Source: Bacteroidota bacterium
GTDB lineage: Bacteria; Bacteroidota; Bacteroidia; Chitinophagales; Chitinophagaceae
DNA: 64,000 bases
Assembly: GCA_029558715.1 (NCBI GenBank)
Contig: JAKQEA010000194.1
Location: forward strand, 1-64,000
Direction: 5' to 3'
In this document: piece by piece, positions 19,759 to 29,005 of the stretch
Numbering within the stretch: position 1 is the first letter of the stretch
Layout of the letters: each line of letters begins with the position of its first letter
Program-made: the position numbers and the translations under genes
The notes under the pieces: model-generated
What the model was told of the DNA's origin: nothing
Seen by the model: the letters and a program-made list of their open reading frames with translations, nothing else
Database searches by the model: none

Positions 19759-21324
19759 ATGATCATGGATACCCAAAAGAAATACACAGATTCCGGCCTG
19801 GAAATAAAGCCTGTGTATACAAGTGATGATCTGCCCTCAACCAAAACAGAGAAACCCGGTGATTTTCCTTTTACAAGAGGTGTACAGCCAGATATGTACC
19901 GCGGCAAACTCTGGACCATGCGGCAGTATGCCGGTTTTTCGACAGCTGAAGAAAGTAATAAAAGGTATCACTATTTATTGTCGCAGGGAGTCAGTGGATT
20001 AAGCGTAGCCTTTGATCTGCCCACACAGATTGGATACGACAGTGACCATGCGTTGGCAGAAGGCGAAGTAGGCAAGGTTGGTGTTGCTATTGACTCTATT
20101 GAAGACATGCAGACCTTGTTCAATGACATCAAACTGGAAGAAGTAAGTACCTCTATGACGATCAATGCTACTGGCTTTATATTACTTTCTTTATATGTGG
20201 CATTAGCAAAACAACAGGGAGCTGATCTTAAAAAAATATCCGGTACTATTCAAAATGATATTCTGAAGGAATATGCTGCCAGGGGAACATACATATACCC
20301 TCCCAAGCCTTCCATGCGCATTATTACAGATATATTTGAATGGTGTAGTAATGAAGTACCAAAATGGAACACAATTTCCATCTCTGGTTATCATATTCGT
20401 GAAGCAGGGAGCACAGCGGTTCAGGAAATAGCTTTTACATTAAGTAATGGGAAAGCCTATGTGGAAGCCGCATTAAAAAAAGGATTGGATATAAATGTCT
20501 TTGGCAAAAGGCTTTCGTTCTTTTTCAATTCACATAACAATTTATTTGAAGAAGTAGCCAAATTCAGAGCGGCCAGGAGAATGTGGGCACGGATCATGAA
20601 AGATTTGGGAGCCACTGATCCTAAAGCGATGATGCTGCGCTTTCATACACAGACTGGAGGAAGCACACTCACAGCACAGCAACCGTTAAATAATATTTCA
20701 AGAGTCACAATACAAACATTAGCAGCGGTGCTGGGCGGCACTCAATCATTGCATACGAATGGGTATGACGAAGCCCTGAGCCTGCCAACCGAGGAGGCGG
20801 CCAGAATTGCATTAAGAACCCAGCAGATAGTTGCGTTTGAAAGCGGCGCTCCTGATACCGTTGATCCTCTTGCAGGGTCATATTTTATTGAGTCGCTTAC
20901 TAACGAAACAGAGGCCGCAGCATGGAAATTAATCGGGAAGATAGATGCCATGGGTGGCAGCGTACCGGCAATTGAACAAGGGTTTATTCAAAATGAAATA
21001 GCCAGAAGTGCGTATGAATACCAGAAAAATATTGAAACAGGTGAAAAGATAATTGTTGGTGTTAATAAATTCCATATTGACGAAGCCGGTAAGATTCCCA
21101 TATTAAAAGTAGATGATAGTATCCGGACAGTGCAGGCTGGCAAACTGGAAAAACTCAGGAGCAATCGCAATCCGGCCAAATGTGATCAGTTATTACAATT
21201 GCTAAGTGATAAAGCCAGCAGCGGAGAGAATATTATGCCTGTTGTGGTCGAGGCGGTAGAAAACAAATGTACACTGGGAGAGATAGCCGATACTTTACGG
21301 GAAATTTTTGGAGAGTACAAATAG
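19759..21324 (+). CDS. Methylmalonyl-CoA mutase-type large (substrate-binding) chain without B12 domain
   Basis: 521 aa TIM-barrel chain of a coenzyme B12-dependent acyl-CoA mutase. It has RQYAGFST (Tyr57), ARGTYIYPP (Arg175) and SISGYHI (Tyr211-His212). The spacing of these equals that of Tyr89, Arg207 and Tyr243-His244 in the P. shermanii enzyme; Tyr89/Arg207 are the residues that distinguish methylmalonyl-CoA from isobutyryl-CoA mutases. The chain stops after LREIFGEYK, where the full-length enzyme would continue into its cobalamin-binding domain, so a separate small B12 subunit is needed; none is in the window. It follows the 167-aa membrane protein by 20 nt. A second ATG two codons in is an alternative start. 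Confidence 0.9.
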   Translation: MIMDTQKKYTDSGLEIKPVYTSDDLPSTKTEKPGDFPFTRGVQPDMYRGKLWTMRQYAGFSTAEESNKRYHYLLSQGVSGLSVAFDLPTQIGYDSDHALAEGEVGKVGVAIDSIEDMQTLFNDIKLEEVSTSMTINATGFILLSLYVALAKQQGADLKKISGTIQNDILKEYAARGTYIYPPKPSMRIITDIFEWCSNEVPKWNTISISGYHIREAGSTAVQEIAFTLSNGKAYVEAALKKGLDINVFGKRLSFFFNSHNNLFEEVAKFRAARRMWARIMKDLGATDPKAMMLRFHTQTGGSTLTAQQPLNNISRVTIQTLAAVLGGTQSLHTNGYDEALSLPTEEAARIALRTQQIVAFESGAPDTVDPLAGSYFIESLTNETEAAAWKLIGKIDAMGGSVPAIEQGFIQNEIARSAYEYQKNIETGEKIIVGVNKFHIDEAGKIPILKVDDSIRTVQAGKLEKLRSNRNPAKCDQLLQLLSDKASSGENIMPVVVEAVENKCTLGEIADTLREIFGEYK

Positions 21325-21333
21325 AATTATACT

Positions 21334-21891
21334 GTGCGTAACCAATTAATCAGGCTTTTATTCATTCTGCAGTTGGTTGGTCTTCTGTCTTTTTCTGCAC
21401 AGGGGCAACCTGATATAGCAATTGATTGGAAAAACAAGACTGTCACTCTTAATAATGCCTCTATTACCAGGCAATCAACTCTTACAGATATCAGAAAAGC
21501 TATCGGGAGCGAAAACAGAGTTTTAGCAGAAGATAATAACCCTACAAGATTATACATTTATGACAGCCTGGGTATTGACTTTGTCATTGATACAGTAAAG
21601 AATATTCTTCAAAAACTTACAATTCGTTTATCAAAAGGCCGTAAAGATTTTGATTCAACTCCTGAAAATTTATTCACGGGAAAACTGGTTTCAAATAACA
21701 AATCAATTAATCCAGACGATAAAATAGAGGCTATACTGCTAAAAACAAACCTTCCTTTCAAAGAATGGGCTCCTGGCTTCTACTGGTACTCAGCTGACAA
21801 TGAAGAATTCAGTGTTACTATCGCATATAGAGATAAAAAAAGGGATGTGATCAGCACAGTATACATTCTGTTTAGCGAAGAAAAAGAATAA
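21334..21891 (+). CDS. Secreted protein of unknown function
   Basis: 185 aa, not recognised. It starts with GTG, 9 nt after the mutase stop, so it may belong to the same transcript. The signal peptide (LIRLLFILQLVGLLSFSAQG) suggests export. The mature part begins with a short beta-strand segment (IAIDWKNKTVTLNN) and is beta-rich. No catalytic motif is seen. Confidence 0.65.
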   Translation: MRNQLIRLLFILQLVGLLSFSAQGQPDIAIDWKNKTVTLNNASITRQSTLTDIRKAIGSENRVLAEDNNPTRLYIYDSLGIDFVIDTVKNILQKLTIRLSKGRKDFDSTPENLFTGKLVSNNKSINPDDKIEAILLKTNLPFKEWAPGFYWYSADNEEFSVTIAYRDKKRDVISTVYILFSEEKE

Positions 21892-21955
21892 CCTGGTTGT
21901 TTTTTCAATTGGTGATTTCCCCTATCTTTTAGTTAATTTTATTAAAACCTTTTTT

Positions 21956-23503
21956 ATGGGGCAAAAACTTTGTCAGATAATACTTTCTGTATTTCTTATA
22001 ATTTCTTACCAGGCATCTGTAGCACAATCACCTTCATTTCTTACCGACAGCCTCGACAACTATATTGAAAGAGGAATGAAGCAATGGCAAATACCAGGAC
22101 TGGCAATAGCTATTGTAAAAGACGGGAAAGTTATTCTTAGTAAGGGTTACGGAATAAAAGAGTTAGGAAAGGAAGATAAAGTAGATGAGAATACGCTTTT
22201 CATTATCGCTTCCAATTCAAAACTTTTTACAGGAACAGCGATCGCTGAATTAGATTATGAGAAAAAATTATCGCTGAACGATAAAGTCACCAAATATATA
22301 CCCTGGTTTAGTTTGTATGACTCTACTTCCACCAAACTTGTTAATATAAGAGATGTCTTGTGCCACCGGCTTGGTACTAAAACATTCCAGGGCGATTTTA
22401 CATTCTGGAATTCAAATCTTCCTAAAGATTCAATTATCTGGAAAATGCGCTACCTGAAGCCTACAGGTGAATTCAGACAGGATTATGGCTATTGTAATGC
22501 TGGCTTTCTTGTAGCCGGTGAAATTCTTGCCAAAGTATCGGGGTTAAGCTGGGAAGAATATGTTAAGCAACATATCCTGACTCCCCTGTCTATGAAAAAT
22601 ACCTATATGAATACAGCAGGCTTAGCCAGCAGGACTAATGTAGCTTATCCCCACAACAACCTGTACAGTTCAATAACCAAAATCCCATTTGACAATGTTG
22701 ACAACCTGGGACCGGCTACCAGTATGGTCAGCAACGTAAAAGACCTCACTAAATGGCTGCTCTTACAATTAGATAGTGGCAGATATGAAGGCAAGCAGGT
22801 ATTACCATGGGCAGTTTTACAAAAAACCAGGGATGTCAATATTATTACCGGCAGCCGTAAATCAACTGTTTACCCGATTCATTTCCGTGGCTATGGACTT
22901 GGGGTTAATACGGCAGATTATGCTGGCAGGCAGGTATATTGGCATACCGGTGGAGCTTTTGGCCACGTAACAAATGTTTGCTTTGTTCCGGAAGAAAAAT
23001 TAGGCATTACCATACTTACCAATAACGACAACCAAAATTTTTTTGAAGCCCTTCGTTACCAGATACTCGATGCCTACTTAGGTGTTCCTTACTCTGACAG
23101 GAGTAAATTTCAATGGGGATTTTTTGAGCAGAATAAAAAAGAACTCGACAAAGAACTCGCCATACTGAAAAAAAGGGTTGAAAAGAAAACCATACCCGAA
23201 ATAAAGCTGGAAGATTTTGCCGGCGAATATTTCAATACAGTATATGGGAAAATAACGATAAACAAAAGCGGCAATATGCTCATTTGCCGTTTTCAACACC
23301 ATCCGGACCTGATCGGGTACATGGAGTATATGGATAATAATGAATTCCGTATAACGTATTCAAATATTGGCTATGGAATATATCCTGCAAAATTTTCGCT
23401 GGCAGATGGCAAACCAACTTCAGTAGAAATCAGGGCAAATGATTTTGTGGAAAGTGATGCATACATTTTCGTTAAGCCTATTAAAACCGTAACAGCCAAC
23501 TAA
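21956..23503 (+). CDS. Class C beta-lactamase-type serine hydrolase
   Basis: 515 aa exported serine hydrolase of the AmpC/DD-peptidase/EstB fold. Signal peptide at residues 1-24. Catalytic motifs: SxxK at 86-89 (SNSK), YxN in YGYCNAG near 178, and HTGG near 329 in place of KTG. The C-terminal ~120 residues (from DFAGEYFNTVYGKI) form a lipocalin-like tail similar to DUF3471. Such proteins act as peptidases, esterases or lactamases; the substrate cannot be told. It ends before a bidirectional terminator. Confidence 0.9.
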   Translation: MGQKLCQIILSVFLIISYQASVAQSPSFLTDSLDNYIERGMKQWQIPGLAIAIVKDGKVILSKGYGIKELGKEDKVDENTLFIIASNSKLFTGTAIAELDYEKKLSLNDKVTKYIPWFSLYDSTSTKLVNIRDVLCHRLGTKTFQGDFTFWNSNLPKDSIIWKMRYLKPTGEFRQDYGYCNAGFLVAGEILAKVSGLSWEEYVKQHILTPLSMKNTYMNTAGLASRTNVAYPHNNLYSSITKIPFDNVDNLGPATSMVSNVKDLTKWLLLQLDSGRYEGKQVLPWAVLQKTRDVNIITGSRKSTVYPIHFRGYGLGVNTADYAGRQVYWHTGGAFGHVTNVCFVPEEKLGITILTNNDNQNFFEALRYQILDAYLGVPYSDRSKFQWGFFEQNKKELDKELAILKKRVEKKTIPEIKLEDFAGEYFNTVYGKITINKSGNMLICRFQHHPDLIGYMEYMDNNEFRITYSNIGYGIYPAKFSLADGKPTSVEIRANDFVESDAYIFVKPIKTVTAN

Positions 23504-23523
23504 ATATTAACTGTTTCTTCATC

Positions 23524-23559
23524 AAAAAAAGGCGGGACAACTATTTATCCCGCCTTTTT
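23524..23559. terminator. Bidirectional terminator between convergent genes
   Basis: GGCGGGA and TCCCGCC form a 7-bp stem with a 10-nt loop. T5 follows on plus, and A7 (T7 on minus) lies before the stem, so it can stop both the class C hydrolase gene and the gene at 23576-23956. Confidence 0.88.
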
Positions 23560-23575
23560 AATAGGTCGTGATGAA

Positions 23576-23956
23576 TTACATCCACTTGCTCAGGTATTCA
23601 TTGAATTCATGCCTCAGGATATTCATCACCTTTTCAAATCCTTCATACTTTTCATGAAGCCCTGCATGCTCAGCTACCATGGTAGTCTCCATTCTTCCAC
23701 CATGCTTTTGAGCATCACTTCCCAGTTTTTCAACGTAAAGGTTTACCTCATGTTTTAATTCATCAATATTATTTCGCTGAACAATAAACTGATTCTGGAA
23801 ATGTTCAACCCCCTGCCGTGCTTCAAAGGATGTATTCTTCAAAGCCACTTCTGCCAGCCGGCTCTCCATTATATCCAGTTCATCCTTATAAAAACCAAAC
23901 CCTTTTTGCCATATGGTATGGTCTGTTCCTATGCGGGTAATATTAGTATAGCTCAT
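23576..23956 (-). CDS. Small all-helical protein of unknown function
   Basis: 126 aa, soluble, not recognised. The sequence is almost entirely predicted helix (heptad-like patterns in DELDIMESRLAEVALK and in the FEKVMNILRHEFNEYLSKW end), with several His residues (HF, LKHEV, QKHGG, EHAGLHEK) that could bind metal. It has no signal peptide. It ends at a shared terminator, so it is probably a single-gene unit. Confidence 0.65.
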   Translation of the reverse strand: MSYTNITRIGTDHTIWQKGFGFYKDELDIMESRLAEVALKNTSFEARQGVEHFQNQFIVQRNNIDELKHEVNLYVEKLGSDAQKHGGRMETTMVAEHAGLHEKYEGFEKVMNILRHEFNEYLSKWM

Positions 23957-24073
23957 ATTTTTTTCTTTTAACCAAAACTATTCTCCCTTTTAGTCAAATA
24001 AACTGACGGTAGTCATTAAACTGTATGATAGATTTCAGAAATTACGAAATCAGCATCTGGAAAAATATGTGCA

Positions 24074-24101
24074 TAAAAAAAGCGTCCTGACAGACGCTTT
24101 C
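24074..24101 (-). terminator. Terminator after glnS
   Basis: AAGCGTC and GACGCTT form a 7-bp stem with a 6-nt loop, followed on the minus strand by a T-run. It lies about 23 nt after the glnS stop. Confidence 0.82.
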
Positions 24102-24123
24102 AAAAATTTTAATACTATTTATC

Positions 24124-25800
24124 TTATCCCTTCTTCACTTCTTTTGCCCAGGCATCCTTTAATCCAACAGTCTTATTGAACACCAACTGAGCTGAAGTAG
24201 AATCCTTATCCAGCACAAAATATCCTTTTCTTATAAACTGGTATCGATCACCTGCAACAGCATTCTTCATAGATGGTTCAGCATAAACACAGGGTAATAC
24301 CTGTAATGAATCGGAATTAAGATATTCCTTGAAGTCCCCTTCCTCATCAGTTGGATCTTCCACTTTAAACAAGCGGTCATACAAACGTACCTCAGCAGTA
24401 ATAGCATGTCGCACACTTACCCAATGCAATGTTCCTTTTACGTTGATACCACTTGTATCCGAACCGCTTTTACTTTCTGGTATATAAGTACATCTTACTT
24501 CAGTAACATGTCCTGCCTCATCTTTTACCACCTCTTCGCACTTTATGATATAAGCACTTTTTAATCGTACCATCTGTCCGGGAGCCAGGCGAAAATATTT
24601 TTTAGGCGGTATCTCCATAAAATCTTCCCGCTCTATATACAGCTCGGCGCTAAATGGAATTTCCCTGGTACCACCCTGCTCATCTTCCGGGTTGTTTTCG
24701 CTGTGTAAGATTTCTTCCTGGCCGGTGTAATTAGTGATTACCACTTTCAATGGATCAAATACCACCATCCGGCGTAATGAGATCTTATTAAGATGTTCCC
24801 TTACACAAAACTCCAGCAGCCCAACATCCACCATATTCTCTCTTTTGGCCACCCCAATCCTGTCGCAAAAATCACGGATACTTTCCGGTGTGTAACCACG
24901 ACGACGCAGCCCGCTGATAGTCGGCATTCTCGGATCATCCCAGCCATCTACATGCTTTTCATTAACCAGTTGCAGTAATTTTCTTTTACTGGTAACTGTA
25001 TAATTAATATTTCTCCTGGCAAACTCGTACTGGTGTGAAGGGTATATTTCCAGTTTTTCAATCAACCAGTCATATAATTCACGGTGCGGTACAAATTCAA
25101 GTGTACAGATTGAATGAGTTACTTGTTCAATAGAATCACTCTGGCCATGTGCAAAATCATACATCGGGTAAATACACCATTTGTCGCCAGTCTGGTGGTG
25201 ATGGGCATGCTTGATACGATAAAGGATCGGATCCCGCATCAACATATTGATATGTGCCATATCGATCTTTGCCCTCAGCGTTCTGCTTCCGTCAGGAAAC
25301 TCACCATTCTTCATTCGTTCAAATAAACTGAGGTTTTCATCGACGGGTCTTCCCCGGTACGGACTGTTCTTACCCGGCTCGGTTGGTGTGCCTTTCATTG
25401 CGGCTATTTCTTCACTACTACTGTCGTCCACATAGGCCAATCCCTTTTTAATAAGCTTAATAGCATACTCATATAAAGTATCGAAATAATCAGAAGCATA
25501 ATGCTCATTCTTCCATTCAAATCCCAACCAATGGATATCTTCCTTAATGCTATCCACATACTCTGTATCTTCTGTTTCCGGATTAGTATCATCAAACCTC
25601 AGGTTAGTATAACCCGGATATTTCTGGGTAAGCCCGAAATTCAAACAAATACTTGATGCATGTCCTATATGCAAATAACCATTAGGCTCCGGCGGAAAAC
25701 GGGTAACAATGCTTTTATATTTCCCGTTTTTCAGGTCCTCCTCTATTATCTCTTCCAGGAAATTAAGGCTTCGTTCTTCTTTTTTTACTTCTTCCATCAT
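24124..25800 (-). CDS. glnS: Glutamine--tRNA ligase
   Basis: Class I aminoacyl-tRNA synthetase charging tRNA-Gln. 558 aa from the chosen start. HIGH motif in [17 protein letters not shown], GlnRS-type KMSKS variant in [13 protein letters not shown], and the C-terminal beta-barrel anticodon-binding part. Presence of GlnRS means the organism need not use the GatCAB route for Gln-tRNA. The start MMEEVKK (ATG at 25800, or the next ATG at 25797) is preferred over a TTG 9 nt upstream, because the -7 box TAACTTTG (25807-25814) would place transcription after that TTG. Confidence 0.96.
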   Translation of the reverse strand: MMEEVKKEERSLNFLEEIIEEDLKNGKYKSIVTRFPPEPNGYLHIGHASSICLNFGLTQKYPGYTNLRFDDTNPETEDTEYVDSIKEDIHWLGFEWKNEHYASDYFDTLYEYAIKLIKKGLAYVDDSSSEEIAAMKGTPTEPGKNSPYRGRPVDENLSLFERMKNGEFPDGSRTLRAKIDMAHINMLMRDPILYRIKHAHHHQTGDKWCIYPMYDFAHGQSDSIEQVTHSICTLEFVPHRELYDWLIEKLEIYPSHQYEFARRNINYTVTSKRKLLQLVNEKHVDGWDDPRMPTISGLRRRGYTPESIRDFCDRIGVAKRENMVDVGLLEFCVREHLNKISLRRMVVFDPLKVVITNYTGQEEILHSENNPEDEQGGTREIPFSAELYIEREDFMEIPPKKYFRLAPGQMVRLKSAYIIKCEEVVKDEAGHVTEVRCTYIPESKSGSDTSGINVKGTLHWVSVRHAITAEVRLYDRLFKVEDPTDEEGDFKEYLNSDSLQVLPCVYAEPSMKNAVAGDRYQFIRKGYFVLDKDSTSAQLVFNKTVGLKDAWAKEVKKG

Positions 25801-25806
25801 AAGTCG

Positions 25807-25814
25807 CAAAGTTA
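25807..25814 (-). promoter_or_regulatory. -7 promoter box TAACTTTG at glnS
   Basis: Exact TAnnTTTG on the minus strand, 6 nt before the ATG at 25800. Predicts a leader of about 2-3 nt. Confidence 0.5.
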
Positions 25815-25835
25815 AGGAAATGAACCGTTTAAGCA

Positions 25836-25865
25836 GAAGGCGGCCGTATTAAACGCACCGCCTTC
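25836..25865 (-). terminator. Weak terminator-like hairpin after the tandem membrane protein pair
   Basis: GAAGGCGG and CCGCCTTC form an 8-bp stem with a 14-nt loop between the stop at 25888 and glnS. No good T-run follows, so it is only a possible terminator. Confidence 0.4.
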
Positions 25866-25887
25866 CCAAAACAGGCTATTTAGTCAG

Positions 25888-26325
25888 TTACTTATCTTCA
25901 GTTGAGTCTTTGTCACTTGATTTAACTCTCTCATTACCGGGAATTTTTGCCAGGGCTTCTGCCAGCTTTGCCCTTTCTTTTGATACCCTTCTGCCTCTGA
26001 AAAAGAGATACAGGTTAAAAAAAAGCATAATTCCCAGGTATATACTAAACCCGCCAATCTTTGCACTCAATATTTCGAGCAATGTCCGCTCATCTGTTAT
26101 GGCAGAAGCAATCTCCATGATCCAGAGTGCAAAACCAAGATTAAGCAGGTAAAACCCAGTTTCGAAGAGTTTGTTTGTAGAAAGGGCGATATCGGTTTTG
26201 CCATGAAAGATATCCAGCATAAAGGCTTTGCTGTTCTTGAACAGAATATGTGCTACATACCAGGTAAGTAAAATTACAACAGGTAAATAGATCAGGTAAG
26301 CCGTAAAATTGTAGGTCGTGTTCAT
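25888..26325 (-). CDS. Membrane protein of unknown function, second of a tandem paralogous pair
   Basis: 145 aa, not recognised. Three or four hydrophobic helices (near residues 8-26, 53-72 and 90-107), then a basic, charged cytoplasmic-looking tail (RGRRVSKERAKLAEALAK). The shared layout with the upstream neighbour (MNT start, YLIYL/YILYL helix, YLLNLGFA/YLLNLGYA core) shows a local gene duplication. It begins 5 nt after the stop of that gene, so both are co-transcribed. Confidence 0.75.
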   Translation of the reverse strand: MNTTYNFTAYLIYLPVVILLTWYVAHILFKNSKAFMLDIFHGKTDIALSTNKLFETGFYLLNLGFALWIMEIASAITDERTLLEILSAKIGGFSIYLGIMLFFNLYLFFRGRRVSKERAKLAEALAKIPGNERVKSSDKDSTEDK

Positions 26326-26330
26326 ATACT

Positions 26331-26690
26331 TTATTTTTTATGTTGATGAAAATGATGTTTCTTTTTACTGAACAGGTAAATAACAGTCATATTAAAGAAA
26401 TGGATCACAGCAAGAGTAAGCATGATTTTACCCGTCATAACCAACACACTGCTTATTAATTCCCCCGGGTTATTCACCGTTTGCCATGACCGTATCATCA
26501 AAGCAGCATAACCAAGATTCAGTAAATAATAACTGGTTAATAAAATTCTGTTGATAAAATCAGTCAACGCTTCATCACTATGTAAAAGACGGAGAATATA
26601 CACCCTGCCATTCCGGTAAAAGATAAGCCCCACATGAACGGTAATGAAGTAAGTGATAACCAGGTAGAGAATGTAAGCGAGGGTGTTCAT
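26331..26690 (-). CDS. Membrane protein of unknown function, first of a tandem paralogous pair
   Basis: 119 aa, not recognised. Hydrophobic helices near residues 5-25, 50-66 and 80-105; the C-terminus is Lys/His-rich (KKKHHFHQHKK), which could bind metal or lipid headgroups. It aligns by eye with the next gene over most of its length, sharing the YYLLNLGYA segment and the same helix spacing. The neighbour has a longer charged tail instead of the His-rich one. Confidence 0.72.
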   Translation of the reverse strand: MNTLAYILYLVITYFITVHVGLIFYRNGRVYILRLLHSDEALTDFINRILLTSYYLLNLGYAALMIRSWQTVNNPGELISSVLVMTGKIMLTLAVIHFFNMTVIYLFSKKKHHFHQHKK

Positions 26691-26865
26691 ACAGGAGGTT
26701 TTGTGGTACTTAATCGCTTTCAGAAACCAAAGTTAATAATGTTTTTCATATTTTCAATATTTTCTGAAAATAAATTAACATACCCGTTTAGAGATTCTTT
26801 ACTGGCAGCCCGCCTATTTTTATCTCGCAACTAAAACTTAACTTTCCGTAAAACCTGCAACGAGT

Positions 26866-28032
26866 ATGGCTGTCACCAGCAATGACCTTTTCTATTCCCG
26901 GCTTCCTGTAAATGAAATCCCCCTGGGCGATCTGCTGATGGAGAATCACCTTTTCTTTAAAGTACCTGATAACTGGCATGTATTGATCACTGATGTAAAA
27001 AACAGTACCCAGGCAGCACTGGATGGTCAGCATCAGACGGTAAACCTGGTAGCCACCGGGAGTATAGTTGCTGCTCTGAATATTGCTTTTAAGGACAATA
27101 TATCAGTCCCTTTTTTCTTTGGAGGCGATGGAGCCACTTTTATTATACCGCCTTCTTTATTGGCACCAACACTTACCGCACTTCAACAACATAGAGAGAA
27201 TACCCTAAACAATTTTAAGCTTGATCTTCGGGTAGGGCATGTTCCTGTAACTGAAGTCTATGAACAGGGGCATGAGCTCAGGCTAAGTAAACTAAAGACT
27301 TCTGACCTTTTCAATATCCCGGTTTTACTCGGTAATGGATTAATCTTTGCTGAAAGAAAAATAAAAGCGGCAGACCAGCCCTCGCCTCCCCTGCTGAATA
27401 ATACAGGAGAACTTGATATGAGCGGTATGCACTGCAGATGGGATAAGATTAAACCACCAGCTAATAATTTTGAAGTAGTCTGCCTGCAGGTTATTGCCAA
27501 AGATGGAATACAACAGGCTGATGCATTCAGGCAGGTGATAGAAAGCATTGATAAAATCTATGGTGCCCCGGAGGTTCGTAAGCCAATCAGTATTTCAAAA
27601 CTCAGAATGATGGCGACATTTGAAAAAATAGGCAGAGAAATGAGAACAAGACTGGGTGGGTTTAATGCTATGTATTTGCTTCGCACATGGATCACTACAT
27701 CAATAGGCAAGATATACTTTAAAACAAAAAAAGGTAAAGAATACCTGTACAAGCTTGTCGACATGTCTGATACCCTCGTAATTGATGGAAAAATAAATAC
27801 TGTGATCACAGGATCGCCAGAACAAAGAGAGCAATTGAAAGCAGTATTGGATGACCTTGAAAAGCGGGACAAAATTCTTTACGGACTACATGTAAGCAGT
27901 GAATCCGTTATGTCCTGTTATGTCCGGAATATGGATGACCAGCATGTTCATTTTGTTGATGGGGCTGACGGTGGCTATACTAACGCAGCCGGAGTACTAA
28001 AAAAGAAGATTCACTCCTTACAGACCAATTAA
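26866..28032 (+). CDS. DUF3095 family protein, class III cyclase-like fold
   Basis: 388 aa, soluble. Matches DUF3095 by eye. The N-terminal half has features of the nucleotidyl cyclase catalytic fold: ITDVKNSTQAA at residues ~40-52, where the class III metal-binding Asp would lie, and PFFFGGDGATFIIP at ~82-95, resembling the second metal-Asp hairpin. The C-terminal half is less recognisable. Cyclase activity is not established for this family; product and role are unknown. A stress-protein pair follows 96 nt downstream on the same strand. Confidence 0.82.
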   Translation: MAVTSNDLFYSRLPVNEIPLGDLLMENHLFFKVPDNWHVLITDVKNSTQAALDGQHQTVNLVATGSIVAALNIAFKDNISVPFFFGGDGATFIIPPSLLAPTLTALQQHRENTLNNFKLDLRVGHVPVTEVYEQGHELRLSKLKTSDLFNIPVLLGNGLIFAERKIKAADQPSPPLLNNTGELDMSGMHCRWDKIKPPANNFEVVCLQVIAKDGIQQADAFRQVIESIDKIYGAPEVRKPISISKLRMMATFEKIGREMRTRLGGFNAMYLLRTWITTSIGKIYFKTKKGKEYLYKLVDMSDTLVIDGKINTVITGSPEQREQLKAVLDDLEKRDKILYGLHVSSESVMSCYVRNMDDQHVHFVDGADGGYTNAAGVLKKKIHSLQTN

Positions 28033-28102
28033 TAACCGGCAGCATATTAAAATCAGTAGCCAGAATGAGGGTTATCATAGTTACTTGCCGGTAATATCAG
28101 CA

Positions 28103-28119
28103 AATTGCTTTAAGCAATT
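28103..28119. promoter_or_regulatory. 17-nt palindrome before the universal stress protein genes
   Basis: AATTGCTT-T-AAGCAATT, an 8-bp perfect inverted repeat with a one-base centre, 9 nt upstream of the start codon at 28129. The position suits an operator or a translational hairpin. Role is inference. Confidence 0.45.
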
Positions 28120-28128
28120 AAATTTCTG

Positions 28129-28974
28129 ATGAAAAAGATTCTTGTTCCAACCGATTTTTCCCCGAATGCTGAAAGAGCGATTGACTATGCTGTACAGATC
28201 GCCAAACTAAACCAGGCAACGATCTATCTCATTCATGCATGTGATCATCTGGACACCCTGTACATGGAAGGTGCTATTCCCAAAGCTGAATATAATAAAA
28301 CGATCGCCGACGAAGCATTTAATAATCTTGAAGTTCTTAGAAGAAGCATAGAAGAAACCGAGCAGGTATTAGTAAACATACAGCTATACAGCGGGCCGAT
28401 TAATGATACAATACTTGTTGCCGCTGAAGAACACCAGGCTGATCTTGTAATAATGGGCACTCTGGGTGTATCAGGGCTAAAGGAAAAGATATTTGGAAGC
28501 AAGACGGCTTCAATCATAAGCAACAGCAAAATCCCTGTCCTGGCGATACCACTGGAATATGACTGGAGTCCCCCTGCAAAATTCCTCCTTGCCATCAATC
28601 ATTTTGATGAAGATATTGCCACATTAAAACCTTTATTTGACCTGGCCAGGGTATTTAATACCGAAGTACAGGTAACAATATTTACTGATGAAGATGTAGC
28701 CGGGGCATCCGATTTTTTGAAGGATGCAAAAGAAATTGAATTCATGGAAGAAAAATTAAAAAGGGAATATGAGGGTATCCCTATTACTGCAAAACACCTT
28801 TCCGGCCGCTATTTTGAAGAAAGCATTACAGCATACATAGATAAAAATAATATTGACCTGCTGGCTATGGCAACTCACAAGAGAAGCCTTATTGGCAGTA
28901 TTTTTAACAGAAGTATTACCCGGAGGATGAGTTATCATGCAAAGGTTCCTGTACTCGCTATACCGGTTCAATAA
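28129..28974 (+). CDS. Universal stress protein, two UspA domains
   Basis: 281 aa cytoplasmic protein made of two UspA domains in tandem (about 1-143 and 146-281). The first has the start MKKILVPTDFSPNAERAIDYA and the ATP-binding pattern G-x2-G-x9-G-S (GTLG...GSKTAS), so it probably binds ATP. The second domain ends in MATHKRSLIGSIFNRSITRR, where the glycines are lost, and is probably structural. It forms a pair with the next gene, 31 nt downstream. USPs modulate survival under stress; the partner is unknown. Confidence 0.92.
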   Translation: MKKILVPTDFSPNAERAIDYAVQIAKLNQATIYLIHACDHLDTLYMEGAIPKAEYNKTIADEAFNNLEVLRRSIEETEQVLVNIQLYSGPINDTILVAAEEHQADLVIMGTLGVSGLKEKIFGSKTASIISNSKIPVLAIPLEYDWSPPAKFLLAINHFDEDIATLKPLFDLARVFNTEVQVTIFTDEDVAGASDFLKDAKEIEFMEEKLKREYEGIPITAKHLSGRYFEESITAYIDKNNIDLLAMATHKRSLIGSIFNRSITRRMSYHAKVPVLAIPVQ

Positions 28975-29005
28975 AATTTATTTTGTAATAAATTACTAAT
29001 ACAAA

